DNA of 59,680 nt from contig CALHAW010000011.1 in NCBI GenBank assembly GCA_937934135.1, forward strand, positions 1 to 59,680, in the 5' to 3' direction. The stretch comes from an uncultured Alphaproteobacteria bacterium (GTDB lineage Bacteria > Pseudomonadota > Alphaproteobacteria > Micavibrionales > Micavibrionaceae). The notes beneath the pieces are model-generated. The model saw only the letters and a program-made list of their open reading frames with translations. It had not been told where the DNA came from and did no database searches. A program made the position numbers and the translations under genes. Every line of letters starts with the position of its first letter. Position 1 is the stretch's first letter. Below are positions 27,495 to 36,103 of this stretch, one piece after another.

Positions 27495-28439
27495 ATGACT
27501 GAATTTTGGCGTGATAATATCAGCCTTGAGACAGAGCCTTATAAGGTGATGATTTTGCGTGATCAATTTATTGATGAGGCGCGTGACAACCGCCTTGTTA
27601 AAATTAAAACATATTATCCTGTTGGTACTGATGGTCGTTCATTACCCGTGATTGTCTGGTCTCATGGGCTTGGTGGCAGTGTTGATGGCGCCGCGTTCTT
27701 GGCACGTTTTTTATGTTCGCATGGTTATATCATCGTCAATGTTCAACATCATGGCACAGATAGCAGCCTGTGGGAGGGTAAAGAAGGCCACCCATGGGAT
27801 ATTATCCGAAGCCAAGTGATTGAGCGCAGCGCGACCTTAAACCGTTTCAAAGATATTCCATTCTTGCTCGACCAACTGCCTTATTATTTTAAAAAACACG
27901 ATAATATTTATGCTGATTTATCAATCATTGGCATGTCGGGTCATTCCTTTGGCGCGCTGACGACACAAGTGATAGGGGGCATGTTATTCCCCGATGAAGA
28001 AGGTAAATTACAAAAATACGCCGATAATCGTTTTAAGGCAGGTATTTTATACAGCCCCGGACCTATCGCACATTTGGGCGTTGATGCGCCCGAAGATATT
28101 TATGGGTCGATTGATCTACCGCTCTTTCATATGACGGGAACGGCGGATGACTCGCCCGTTGAAAATTGGGATTATAAAAAACGCCTTATTGTGTATGAAA
28201 ATTCAACCCGCGCGGCAAAACATTTGTTGGTGATTAAAGACGGTGATCACATGGTCTTTAATGGCTCCCGCGGAAAGCTTGGTGTTAATCCGAACAAAGA
28301 CAAGCATGAAGGCATCATCAAAATCGCCGCCCTGGCTTATTGGGATATGGTGCTAAAGGACGATGAAAGCGCCAAAGAATGGTTGACCGTTCATGGCTTT
28401 ACTGATTGGTTAGAGGAAGAGGGAACTTTCCAATCATGA
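27495..28439 (+). CDS. Alpha/beta hydrolase, dienelactone-hydrolase/PAF-acetylhydrolase-like
   Basis: The start at 27495 (MTEFWRD) follows the sspB stop by 7 bp; a longer frame begins inside sspB and is not credible. The 314-residue cytoplasmic protein has an oxyanion-hole motif WSHGLGGS (about residue 56). The nucleophile elbow is GHSFG (Ser about 153), and a late GDHMVF probably supplies the catalytic His. The substrate is unknown; the length and HG...GHSFG pattern fit lipase-like hydrolases. The stop overlaps the ABC ATPase start (ATGA). Confidence 0.8.
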   Translation: MTEFWRDNISLETEPYKVMILRDQFIDEARDNRLVKIKTYYPVGTDGRSLPVIVWSHGLGGSVDGAAFLARFLCSHGYIIVNVQHHGTDSSLWEGKEGHPWDIIRSQVIERSATLNRFKDIPFLLDQLPYYFKKHDNIYADLSIIGMSGHSFGALTTQVIGGMLFPDEEGKLQKYADNRFKAGILYSPGPIAHLGVDAPEDIYGSIDLPLFHMTGTADDSPVENWDYKKRLIVYENSTRAAKHLLVIKDGDHMVFNGSRGKLGVNPNKDKHEGIIKIAALAYWDMVLKDDESAKEWLTVHGFTDWLEEEGTFQS

Positions 28440-29362
28440 AAAATGCGATTGAAATAAGAGGGCTAAATAAAACCTACGCTGCAGCGGGGAAAGCGTCCGA
28501 AAAAGTCGCGCTTAAAAGCGTTGATTTAGACATTCCACAGGGATCTATGTTTGCTTTATTGGGACCTAATGGAGCGGGAAAATCGACTATGATTAATATT
28601 ATGGGCGGTTTGGTGATTAAATCATCAGGCATGGTTAAAATCTGGGATCGAGATATTGATGAAAATGATCGCCATGCCCGCGTGGCGATTGGTATTGTCC
28701 CGCAGGAAATTAATTTTGACCCGTTTTTTACACCGCGCCAGATTTTAGATATTCAAGCCGGTTATTACGGCGTCCCTAAGGAACAGCGCCGCACGATGGA
28801 ACTCCTTGATATGGTGGAGCTGGCCGATAAAGCAGATTCACATTCTCGCAGTCTATCGGGTGGGATGAAGCGCCGCTTGATGGTGGCCAAAGCTTTGGTT
28901 CATGCACCGCCTGTTTTAGTTTTGGATGAACCAACCGCGGGGGTTGATGTAGAGCTTCGTCAAATGCTTTGGGAAAATGTCCGCCGTTTAAACCGTGAAG
29001 GCGTCACTATCTTACTTACAACACATTATTTGGAAGAAGCGGAAGAACTATGTGATCGTATCGCAATTATCAATCACGGCGAAATTGTCGCCAATGAAGA
29101 TAAAGAAACGTTATTGTCACGTATTGAAGCCAAAGAAATCCGTTTTAGAATGCAAGACCCTGTGACGGAAATCCCCACCGCGCTTAAAAAATATAATGCG
29201 GTAAAGGAAGGAAATCGAACGATTGCGCTTCGTTACTCTCCGGCAGATCAATCCGTGCATGATATTATTGCGGCGCTTCAAAAAATCGATAATCCCATCA
29301 GTGATATCTCAACGGATGAAAGTGACTTAGAGGATATTTTCCTTCAAATTACACGGAACTAG
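28436..29362 (+). CDS. ABC transporter ATP-binding protein (ABC-2/DrrA-like)
   Basis: The 308 residues start at ATG 28436, overlapping the hydrolase stop. Walker A is GPNGAGKST (about 43-51), the Q-loop region IVPQEINFD, the signature LSGGMKRRL (about 140-148), Walker B LVLDEPTAGVD (about 161-171) and the switch TTHYLEEAEEL. A C-terminal extension of about 90 residues is usual for drug or polysaccharide exporters of this subfamily. No permease gene follows; the next gene is a CBS protein. The ATPase must work with a permease encoded elsewhere. Confidence 0.9.
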   Translation: MKNAIEIRGLNKTYAAAGKASEKVALKSVDLDIPQGSMFALLGPNGAGKSTMINIMGGLVIKSSGMVKIWDRDIDENDRHARVAIGIVPQEINFDPFFTPRQILDIQAGYYGVPKEQRRTMELLDMVELADKADSHSRSLSGGMKRRLMVAKALVHAPPVLVLDEPTAGVDVELRQMLWENVRRLNREGVTILLTTHYLEEAEELCDRIAIINHGEIVANEDKETLLSRIEAKEIRFRMQDPVTEIPTALKKYNAVKEGNRTIALRYSPADQSVHDIIAALQKIDNPISDISTDESDLEDIFLQITRN

Positions 29363-29434
29363 CGGTTTCCTTGCCTTTTTACCTACTGTGTGCTTTATTA
29401 CTGGCACTTCCAATAAAAACAGAGAGGAACCAAA

Positions 29435-29881
29435 ATGGCTCAAATTAAAGACGTAATGTCTCAAAACTTTAAATTTATGGCCCCCGATAGCCCCGTTGCC
29501 GAAGTGGCACAACAAATGCGCGATATGGATTGTGGTTTTATGCCTTTGGCAGAAAATGACCGCCTGGTTGGTATGGTGACAGACCGTGATATTACAATCC
29601 GTGCCGTTGCGGAAGGTCTCAATATTTCAAATACACCCGCACGTGACGTGATGACCGCAAAAACATATTATTGTTTTGATGATCAGGATGTTGAAGAAGT
29701 CTGCAACAATATGGGTGAAATTCAAGTGCGCCGCCTTCCTGTGGTAAACCGTGATAAGCGCCTTGTTGGTGTTGTTTCAATGGGTGATTTGGCACAATCT
29801 GCCAGCCGCCCTAATGTGGGTCAAACACAACAACAAATCACAGCAGGATGTTGTAAAAATCAAAAACAACAAGCCGCATAA
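29435..29881 (+). CDS. CBS-domain pair protein
   Basis: A 148-residue soluble protein made almost entirely of two CBS motifs (MVTDRDITIRAVAEG about 49-63; LVGVVSMGDLA about 110-120). It is preceded by GAGAGGAACC. Such pairs bind adenine nucleotides and usually regulate other proteins. A short Gln-rich tail with a CC pair follows. A strong terminator lies just after the stop. Confidence 0.88.
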   Translation: MAQIKDVMSQNFKFMAPDSPVAEVAQQMRDMDCGFMPLAENDRLVGMVTDRDITIRAVAEGLNISNTPARDVMTAKTYYCFDDQDVEEVCNNMGEIQVRRLPVVNRDKRLVGVVSMGDLAQSASRPNVGQTQQQITAGCCKNQKQQAA

Positions 29882-29899
29882 ATTTTTAAAGAATTGACG

Positions 29900-29936
29900 A
29901 AAAAGGCGAGGGATGGTTAAGTTCTCTCGCCTTTTT
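29900..29936 (+). terminator. Strong intrinsic terminator after the CBS gene
   Basis: AAAAAGGCGAG pairs perfectly with CTCGCCTTTTT (11 bp) around a 15-base loop, and the stem ends in a T-run. It closes the sspB-hydrolase-ABC-CBS unit. Confidence 0.9.
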
Positions 29937-29994
29937 AATAACTAAGTTTTGTATTTGCTTCCTTGCGCTTGCGCGCATAAGGGTTCTTTAATAA

Positions 29995-30070
29995 GGTCTC
30001 GTAGCTCAGGGGATAGAGCACCGGTTTCCGGAGCCGGGTGTCGGAGGTTCGAATCCTCCCGAGATCACCA
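29995..30070 (+). tRNA. tRNA-Arg (anticodon CCG)
   Basis: A full cloverleaf: acceptor GGTCTCG pairs with CGAGATC with one G-U pair. The D-arm is TAGCTCAGGGGATAGAGCA, and the anticodon stem CCGGT/GCCGG frames the loop TTCCGGA with anticodon CCG. The T-arm is GGAGGTTCGAATCCTCC and the 3' CCA is encoded. It decodes the arginine codon CGG. Confidence 0.96.
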
Positions 30071-30071
30071 T

Positions 30072-30731
30072 TTATTTCAATAAATTAAGACTAAATTCCA
30101 TGATAGGGAACATAGTTGCCAAAAAGATAAGCCCAATTCCAATAAAAATACAACTAACGCCGTAATTAACACGCCGCACTATATTTTCATTCATAAGCGT
30201 ATTACGCGCCTTATCACATAAAAAACTTACCGTGGTTTGAAGTGCTAAATAGGCGCCTGCTATAAGCGCCGTCGCAATAAAAATATCAATCGCTGTAAAA
30301 CTGTTTATAGGCAACATTTGTGGAATAATAGCGATATAAAATAAAACTGTATAAGGGCTAGAAAGGCAGATAGTAAGTCCTGAAAAATAATGCTCTACAG
30401 GCGTTATTTTTAAGGCTTGATCTGCGTTCTCACCCCATGCGCCTGCTTCGAGATTAAGCAATCCCTTAATACCGATATAAATAAGATAGGCCGCTCCTAA
30501 TGATTTAAGAAAAAAAGAAGCAAATTCTAAATGCATTTCTATCAGGGCGTAACCAAATATGGCGAGCATGAGATAAATGATATGCGCCGTTGTATTGCCC
30601 AGTGCAACAGTAAAGCCTGCGGCAAAGCCATCGCCTAAAGATCGGGAGATAACCACTAATATAGAAGGACCAGGTTTTATCACATATAAAAAAACAACAA
30701 AAAGGGTGGCCAGCGCGGATTCTATAGTCAT
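30072..30731 (-). CDS. LysE-family amino-acid exporter (first of two)
   Basis: A 219-residue inner-membrane protein with about six helices. The LysE/RhtB signature is PGPSILVVISRSLGDGFAAG near residues 20-39, with the helix pattern KSLGAAYLIYIGIKGL. The substrate cannot be told. Its end lies one base from the tRNA-Arg 3' end on the opposite strand, and it follows the ADCK-like kinase gene by 9 bp. Confidence 0.88.
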   Translation of the reverse strand: MTIESALATLFVVFLYVIKPGPSILVVISRSLGDGFAAGFTVALGNTTAHIIYLMLAIFGYALIEMHLEFASFFLKSLGAAYLIYIGIKGLLNLEAGAWGENADQALKITPVEHYFSGLTICLSSPYTVLFYIAIIPQMLPINSFTAIDIFIATALIAGAYLALQTTVSFLCDKARNTLMNENIVRRVNYGVSCIFIGIGLIFLATMFPIMEFSLNLLK

Positions 30732-30740
30732 GCGTTAAGC

Positions 30741-32129
30741 TTACGTCAAAAGTGAAAATTTTTGAAGCGTTCCTGCTTGGCGCTTCGCCAGCGTATCAAC
30801 ATCAAAACCATCAATCATTTCGTTAAAGACTTGATACCAATTAATTTCAGCCTTTAAATGTAGGAAAACAGAACCAAGGCCAAGCGCGGCGCGATCCATA
30901 AAGACAAACTCACGCGGGACTTTCACGCCGCCAATCTCACGCAGTTGCTTATGCACTTTTTCGGCAGTTTCACGGCCATACACGCCATTATTCACCTCAC
31001 CAATCGGGCGCACTTTATCTTCCATGATGGGGCCATATAAGAAACGCGCCCAAATATTCAAGGTTTCAACTTGTTCTTTCGTTAAATTTTCAAATCCCCA
31101 TGTTTCATACGCAAAGGCAGAGCGATCCAAATCATCTTCTAATAAAGAATGATACAGATCAATCACACCGCCGATAAATTTGGCAGGGAAAATACGCACA
31201 CACCCAAAATCCATCAGGTTGATCGATAAGTCAGGACGCACAGAATAATTTCCCAAATGCGGGTCACCATGAATGATACCGTAATAATAAAGCGGCACAT
31301 ACCATGCGCGAAACATATTCATCGCAATTTGATTGCGTGTTTCTTGAGGGGCTTCTTTAAAATTTAGAATCTTTTCACCATCCAACCATGTACTAGTCAG
31401 CAGGCGATCGGTAGAAAGTTGATCAATAATTTCTGGCACATGCACATTTGGTTCATCGCGTAAAATATGCGCATAAAGTTTTTCTTGCGCGGCTTCACGT
31501 TTGTAATCTAATTCCTCTTTTAAACGTTCTGATAATTCTGCATGGATTTCAGCCGTTTTAATAGAATCGTCATAACGTTCATACAGGGAAAAAACGACCT
31601 TCAGTTGCTTTAAATCGGTTTCAATCGCGCTTTGCATATCTGGATATTGCAATTTACAGGCTACTTTTTGACCGTCATGGGTTTCTGCTTTATGAACTTG
31701 GCCCAGACTGGCGGCGGCGGCGGCGTCTTGGTCAAATTGTTTAAATTTACTCTGCCAATCAGGGCCTAATTCCGCCTTCATCCGCCGGCGAACAAAATTC
31801 CATCCCATTGGCGGGGCATTGGATTGAAGTTGCTGGAAAGTATCGGCATATTCTTTGGGTAAGGCTTCGGGGATTGTTGATAAAATCTGCCCCACCTTCA
31901 TCAATGGGCCTTTTAAATTGCCAAGCGCTTGGGTGAGCTGTAATGCGTGATCATCACGTTTAATATCAATGCCAAGGTATTTTTTACCAACCATACGCGC
32001 TGCCAAACCCGCCATTGTGGTGGAAACACGGCTATATCGCGCCATACGTGTGCCTAAGCTATTTTTTTCTAAATCTTTATCTTTGGGGGTGTTTTTTTCT
32101 GTTTCTGAAGTCTTTGTCATGATGTCCAT
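30741..32129 (-). CDS. ABC1/ADCK/UbiB-family atypical kinase
   Basis: The 462 residues have the family KxGQ helix (KGPLMKVGQILSTIPEALP, about 93-111), the Ala-rich loop replacing the P-loop (AAAAASLGQVHKAET) and the ATP lysine in VACKLQYP. The catalytic-loop GIIHGDPHLGNY and the metal-binding MDFG complete the fold. Members support ubiquinone synthesis (UbiB/COQ8), although this organism may have several ABC1 paralogues. It is divergent from a COQ9 homologue 86 bp away, which strengthens the ubiquinone link. An ATG at 32120 is an alternative start. Confidence 0.88.
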   Translation of the reverse strand: MDIMTKTSETEKNTPKDKDLEKNSLGTRMARYSRVSTTMAGLAARMVGKKYLGIDIKRDDHALQLTQALGNLKGPLMKVGQILSTIPEALPKEYADTFQQLQSNAPPMGWNFVRRRMKAELGPDWQSKFKQFDQDAAAAASLGQVHKAETHDGQKVACKLQYPDMQSAIETDLKQLKVVFSLYERYDDSIKTAEIHAELSERLKEELDYKREAAQEKLYAHILRDEPNVHVPEIIDQLSTDRLLTSTWLDGEKILNFKEAPQETRNQIAMNMFRAWYVPLYYYGIIHGDPHLGNYSVRPDLSINLMDFGCVRIFPAKFIGGVIDLYHSLLEDDLDRSAFAYETWGFENLTKEQVETLNIWARFLYGPIMEDKVRPIGEVNNGVYGRETAEKVHKQLREIGGVKVPREFVFMDRAALGLGSVFLHLKAEINWYQVFNEMIDGFDVDTLAKRQAGTLQKFSLLT

Positions 32130-32215
32130 TACATTGGTGGAATCTTTGAAAAAGTCCAGTTAAATTCATGAAAGATATGGGAATCGATCAAATCTTTGCC
32201 TATACTTAAAGAATA

Positions 32216-32839
32216 ATGACAGACAGTAATCAGCAAATTAAAGATCAAATCTTATTGGCCGCGTTAGAGGACGTCCCCTTTGATGGATGGCAATGGGATA
32301 TTGTGAAGCAGGCCGCTCAAAAAACAGGGCATGACCCCGCCATGGCAGATGCCGTTTTCCCTGAAAAAATAGACAGCATCTTAACGCATTTTTCTGAATG
32401 GGCAGACCGCGCCATGATGACCGCGTTAGAGACAATAGATCCAGAGAATCTAAAAATCCGTGACCGTGTTCAAAAAGGGGTGGAAGCCCGCCTTGATATT
32501 TTAAGCGACCATAAAGAATCTGTCCGCGCCGCCAGCGCCTATTGGGCGCACCCATTGCGTAAAAAAACGGCGATCAAACAAGTGTGGAGAACCGCGGATC
32601 ATATCTGGCACTGGGCAGGTGATACCGCGACAGATTATAACCACTACACAAAGCGTTTTTTGCTTTCTGGTGTGATCACATCAACATTCCTCTTCTGGTT
32701 ACAAGATAAATCCGATAATCATGCCAAAACCATAGAGTTTTTAGAGCGCCGTATTGGTAACGTCCTCACCGTTGGGAAAGCGATGTCAGGGTTTAAAAAA
32801 TTCCTCCCCACGCGCCCCTGTAAGAAAGCAGCAGAATGA
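32216..32839 (+). CDS. COQ9-family protein (ubiquinone biosynthesis accessory)
   Basis: The 207 residues have the TetR-like helical fold of COQ9, with the family-type KIDSILTHFSEWADRAM and the C-terminal DHIWHWAGDTATDYNHYTKR segment. COQ9 binds lipid intermediates and assists the COQ7 hydroxylation step in mitochondria; bacterial members are confined mainly to alphaproteobacteria. The stop overlaps the start of the DotI/IcmL-like gene (ATGA), so both are co-translated. Confidence 0.88.
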   Translation: MTDSNQQIKDQILLAALEDVPFDGWQWDIVKQAAQKTGHDPAMADAVFPEKIDSILTHFSEWADRAMMTALETIDPENLKIRDRVQKGVEARLDILSDHKESVRAASAYWAHPLRKKTAIKQVWRTADHIWHWAGDTATDYNHYTKRFLLSGVITSTFLFWLQDKSDNHAKTIEFLERRIGNVLTVGKAMSGFKKFLPTRPCKKAAE

Positions 32840-33519
32840 AAGATCAAGAACCCGAAGAAACCGTCGGTATTTTTAAATTTTGGTATGAAAAATTACTGAT
32901 GCGGGTGTCATTTGCCTTTGCTTTTTTCGCTTTCTTGGGCGTGTTTGTCTATGCCTATTTTACAGAGATTATGCTGGTCAGTCCCGGTGATACCGCGCCG
33001 TTTGTTGGCAGTTTAACCAGCGAAGTGTCACAAAAATCACTCGCAGAATCTCAAACCCTTCCTTTGGAAAAAGCCCATCGCACAGACCGTGAATTAACAG
33101 AATGGATTATGACGGCTGTTTCCGAATCCATGTTTTTTGAAGCCAATAATTATAACCAAGTGAAAAGCCAGATTTCTGATTATTTCACCGCCAGCGGCAT
33201 GCGGCAATATGATGAATATCTGCGCTCTTCTGGAATTTTGGATAATATAACAAAGAATAATTACCGTATGAGCATCTTTATCGAAGACAATCCGCTTTTG
33301 CTAAACGCATTAGAAATGGAAGGGGTCTATCGCTGGCTGTATCGTCTGCCACTAACCATTAGCTTCGTGCCGCGTGACACAATCACCCTTCAGGAAAATC
33401 GGAATAATATTGTGAACCGTAAAATGACTTTACAGCTTCAATTACGCCGTGTGCGTTTACCCCATAATCCAGATGCCGTCCAGATTGAAAGCTGGAATAT
33501 GTCCGCCCGCCGCGGATAG
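32836..33519 (+). CDS. DotI/IcmL-like inner-membrane protein
   Basis: The 227-residue protein has a short cytoplasmic tail, one membrane helix (about 22-44) and a periplasmic domain. A segment reading EWIMTAVSESMFFEANNYNQ, then ISDYFTASGMRQYDEYLRSS, resembles the NTF2-like periplasmic domain of DotI/IcmL/TraM. Those are inner-membrane parts of type IVB secretion and IncI conjugation. No other dot/icm or tra gene is present here. It is translationally coupled to COQ9. The family call is tentative and rests on pattern, not on a search. Confidence 0.55.
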   Translation: MKDQEPEETVGIFKFWYEKLLMRVSFAFAFFAFLGVFVYAYFTEIMLVSPGDTAPFVGSLTSEVSQKSLAESQTLPLEKAHRTDRELTEWIMTAVSESMFFEANNYNQVKSQISDYFTASGMRQYDEYLRSSGILDNITKNNYRMSIFIEDNPLLLNALEMEGVYRWLYRLPLTISFVPRDTITLQENRNNIVNRKMTLQLQLRRVRLPHNPDAVQIESWNMSARRG

Positions 33520-33586
33520 AGTGAATTAAACCTTTCTTGGGTTTTCGAATCACCCTAATTTTTGTGCTTATTCCAAAGGAGATGAT

Positions 33587-33883
33587 ATGAGTAATATAGC
33601 AACAATGCCTAATAATAATGATTCAAATGGGAACGAAGCCGATGATGTTGCAGGTGTTTCTGGTAAACGCCTTCAGACGTTTTTTGACCGTATTGAACGC
33701 CTTGAGGAAGAAAAATCAGGCCTCGCCGAAGATATCAAAGATATCTATGCCGAAGCAAAAGCCATTGGCTTTGATGTGAAAACCATGCGCCGTGTGATGA
33801 AATTACGCAAAATGGATGCCCAAAAGAGACAAGAAGAAGATGAACTTCTTGACCTTTACATGGCCGCAATCGGCATGGCTTAA
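33587..33883 (+). CDS. gapR: GapR-family DNA-binding protein (DUF2312)
   Basis: GapR is an alphaproteobacterial nucleoid-associated protein that binds overtwisted AT-rich DNA and stimulates topoisomerases. The 98 residues contain the family core from GKRLQTFFDRIERLEEEK (about 27-44) through IKDIYAEAKAIGFDVKTMRR to VMKLRKMDAQ. A perfect Shine-Dalgarno (AAGGAG) lies before the ATG. The N-terminal 25 residues are polar and variable, as usual. Confidence 0.93.
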   Translation: MSNIATMPNNNDSNGNEADDVAGVSGKRLQTFFDRIERLEEEKSGLAEDIKDIYAEAKAIGFDVKTMRRVMKLRKMDAQKRQEEDELLDLYMAAIGMA

Positions 33884-33924
33884 CGCTGTTATTTCATTCT
33901 CTAAGCTATTGATTTTAAATAATT

Positions 33925-33945
33925 AACCTTTTTGTAAGGTTTTAT
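33925..33945 (+). terminator. Weak candidate terminator after gapR
   Basis: AACCTT-TTTGT-AAGGTT forms a six-pair hairpin followed by TTAT. It is short, so termination is uncertain. Confidence 0.3.
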
Positions 33946-33987
33946 AGTCATAATGTCCTCACGATCACAATTTTGGGGATATTTTTT

Positions 33988-34566
33988 ATGACACAACCGT
34001 CATTAAATCAAATTATGAATGACATGGCATCAGGCGCGCTTGATCTGCCTGTGTCTTACATGACGAAGCATGATGACACTGCGTCCCAAACCCTTTCTGA
34101 ACTTGATGCGTTTATCCATCTTGATGATATGTTGGCGGTTTTAAACAAAGAATATCTTGATGAAAAAAGCCATTATGATTACCTCGCCAAAACATTCGGT
34201 GAAGATGATGCAATGACAGAAGTTGCTGCTGATATGATGGATAGTGCGTGGTGCGCCATGCAGACCCGTTATTTAGAAGTGCGTGCAACGCAAAAATTAA
34301 TGGAACAGGCACAATTAATGGTTTTGGCCGTTGAAAAAGAACAAATTGAATTGGAAGAAAAGAAAGAGCGTCAAAAAGATAAACAAGAAACAGAACGCTT
34401 TATGTTGCTAACCCGCTTAATGGATAAACAGAATAGTGAGCGTAATAAAACAAATTACGCGGATTTACTTGCCGTTGTTTTTATTTTATTTGGTACTTTA
34501 AAGCTTAAAAATAATTTCTTTCAATTCCGCTCAAGCTTTAATTCCCATCATGCAATGGCGGCGTAA
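33988..34566 (+). CDS. Hypothetical coiled-coil protein with C-terminal hydrophobic helix
   Basis: I do not recognise this protein. The ATG at 33988 follows a GGGGA box; a TTG at 33973 lies over that box. The 192 residues are mainly helical. An acidic N-terminal half is followed by a long charged coiled coil (KEQIELEEKKERQKDKQETE, about residues 113-132). A hydrophobic segment near 153-170 (LLAVVFILFGTLKL) may be a membrane anchor. The end overlaps the convergent EamA gene by 29 bp. Confidence 0.6.
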   Translation: MTQPSLNQIMNDMASGALDLPVSYMTKHDDTASQTLSELDAFIHLDDMLAVLNKEYLDEKSHYDYLAKTFGEDDAMTEVAADMMDSAWCAMQTRYLEVRATQKLMEQAQLMVLAVEKEQIELEEKKERQKDKQETERFMLLTRLMDKQNSERNKTNYADLLAVVFILFGTLKLKNNFFQFRSSFNSHHAMAA

Positions 34567-35425
34567 TCCCTTTTTTTGCCTGACGGAATGTAATAATAGC
34601 CACCCCCAAAATAGTCAATAAACCACCAATTATAATCGAAAATGTTAAGGCCTCATCCAGTATGATGATTGCCGTTACCAAACCAATAAGCGGTGCTAAT
34701 AAAGTATAGGGCATTATTTGTGACAGGGGTTCTTTTGTCATTAATTTCTGCCAAATCATATGGCTTAATGACAAAATAATGACTTCAAAAAAGATAACAA
34801 AACCCAAAATATTCCAATTAATTACATGATGATCTGATATCCATTGCGTGCCTTCCATAAAATAACTCATGATAATAATGATAGGGGCGACAGGAAGGGA
34901 TAAAAGCGCGATATAAGTCGGCGCATGTACCGTGCCGAGCTTCTTCATAATAATATAAGTAAAAGAAACAAAAATAGTTGAAAGAATAGCAATGATATAC
35001 CCAAGCAAGCTTGCCTGTCCTGATGGAATGCCAACCAATATAGTGACCCCGATTAAACCCGTTGTAATACCCAACCAGGTGCGCCATCCAATGCGTTCTT
35101 TAAAAAATAACCATCCCATCAGGGTGACTAAAATAATTGCACTTTGTAAGATAATGGCAATCAATCCTGCGGGCATAATTGTTAGAACATAAAATAAAGT
35201 ACCCTGATGCAACACACCAAGGAAAATTCCCTGCAAAACACATAATTTAAATTGCGTCCATCCCGGCCATTTCATAAAAGGAATAAACACCAATCCCGCC
35301 AACCCATAGCGAATGGCAAGCAAGGCAATGGGCGGAATTTCATTCACACCCACTTTGATGACAACAATATTAACACCCCATATAAAGACAACAAGAAGCG
35401 CAAGCAAGATGGATTTTACAGGCAT
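34538..35425 (-). CDS. EamA/DMT-family transporter
   Basis: A 295-residue inner-membrane protein with ten hydrophobic helices arranged as two EamA halves (first half FIWGVNIVVIKVGVNEIPPI; second half opening near AIILSTIFVSFTYIIMKK). Such proteins usually export amino acids or related metabolites, but the substrate is unknown. It starts 3 bp after the stop of the neighbouring LysE-type gene, so two exporters share a transcript. Confidence 0.88.
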   Translation of the reverse strand: MPVKSILLALLVVFIWGVNIVVIKVGVNEIPPIALLAIRYGLAGLVFIPFMKWPGWTQFKLCVLQGIFLGVLHQGTLFYVLTIMPAGLIAIILQSAIILVTLMGWLFFKERIGWRTWLGITTGLIGVTILVGIPSGQASLLGYIIAILSTIFVSFTYIIMKKLGTVHAPTYIALLSLPVAPIIIIMSYFMEGTQWISDHHVINWNILGFVIFFEVIILSLSHMIWQKLMTKEPLSQIMPYTLLAPLIGLVTAIIILDEALTFSIIIGGLLTILGVAIITFRQAKKGITPPLHDGN

Positions 35426-35428
35426 GGT

Positions 35429-36079
35429 TTATAGTGTTTCGTATGCGGCATTTGATCCAATAAATGCGGTATATAGAAAAAATAACCCAATTAAAACAAA
35501 ACCAATAGAGGTGATTTTATGCAGGAATTGAGCAAATCTGGATTCCAATAATATTGTTTTGGATTGCGTCACCAGCGTCAGGATAAGTGCGTCTATCATT
35601 AAGGCCGTCGCCGTCATGACAGCCATTGCAATAATAATATCTTGCATCGTTAGTGTCGCTATATCCACAAGGCTCGGTAAAATCCCTGCAAAAAAGAAAA
35701 TATCAATGGGGTTGGATAAGGCGACCAGTAACCCAAAGGAAAAATATTTTAAGAATTTCTTTTTATTAAATTTTTCATCGGGTTCCTCTTCATTATTGTT
35801 TGGTGAAAACCCTTTCACGCCAAGGTAAATTAAATAAAATCCGCCAAAGATTTTAAAAAATAAACTTACATCCCCTAATATGTTCGCCATAAGGGACGCG
35901 CCCAAAATTGCGATTAATAAAAAAATATTGCATGTCACGACAACGCCCATAGAAATGGCAAACCCCGCCATGAAGTTATCATTTAAGGTCGTGGTTATCC
36001 TTAACGCCTGCCCCGGCCCTGGTTTAATCCAAAGCAAGACGATGGCGATAAAGAAAATAAAAATCGTTTCACCAGTCAC
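35429..36079 (-). CDS. LysE-family amino-acid exporter (second)
   Basis: A 216-residue membrane protein with the LysE signature (LLWIKPGPGQALRITTTLND, about 15-34) and six helices. A charged loop (NNNEEEPDEKFNKKKF, about 113-128) separates the two halves. It is similar in plan to the exporter at 30.1 kb but distinct in sequence. It is co-transcribed with the EamA gene downstream; 24 bp separate it from the gpsA end upstream. Confidence 0.87.
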   Translation of the reverse strand: MTGETIFIFFIAIVLLWIKPGPGQALRITTTLNDNFMAGFAISMGVVVTCNIFLLIAILGASLMANILGDVSLFFKIFGGFYLIYLGVKGFSPNNNEEEPDEKFNKKKFLKYFSFGLLVALSNPIDIFFFAGILPSLVDIATLTMQDIIIAMAVMTATALMIDALILTLVTQSKTILLESRFAQFLHKITSIGFVLIGLFFLYTAFIGSNAAYETL

Positions 36080-36103
36080 TTCATTTCTCCGTTATATTTA
36101 AGA

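Noticed and set aside
29950-29984. GCGCTTGCGCGC stretch before tRNA-Arg as another copy of the hairpin repeat
   Set aside because: It shares only GCTTGCG with the repeat, lacks the CCCG/CGGG stem and outer stem, and is not followed by a T-run.
29995-30070. tRNA-Arg as an integration site for a mobile element
   Set aside because: No integrase gene or repeat of the tRNA 3' end is seen nearby; the flanking genes are ordinary chromosomal genes.
30072-36079. Transposition-driven duplication of the two LysE-type genes
   Set aside because: They share family motifs but differ widely, and no repeats or mobile-element genes flank either one.
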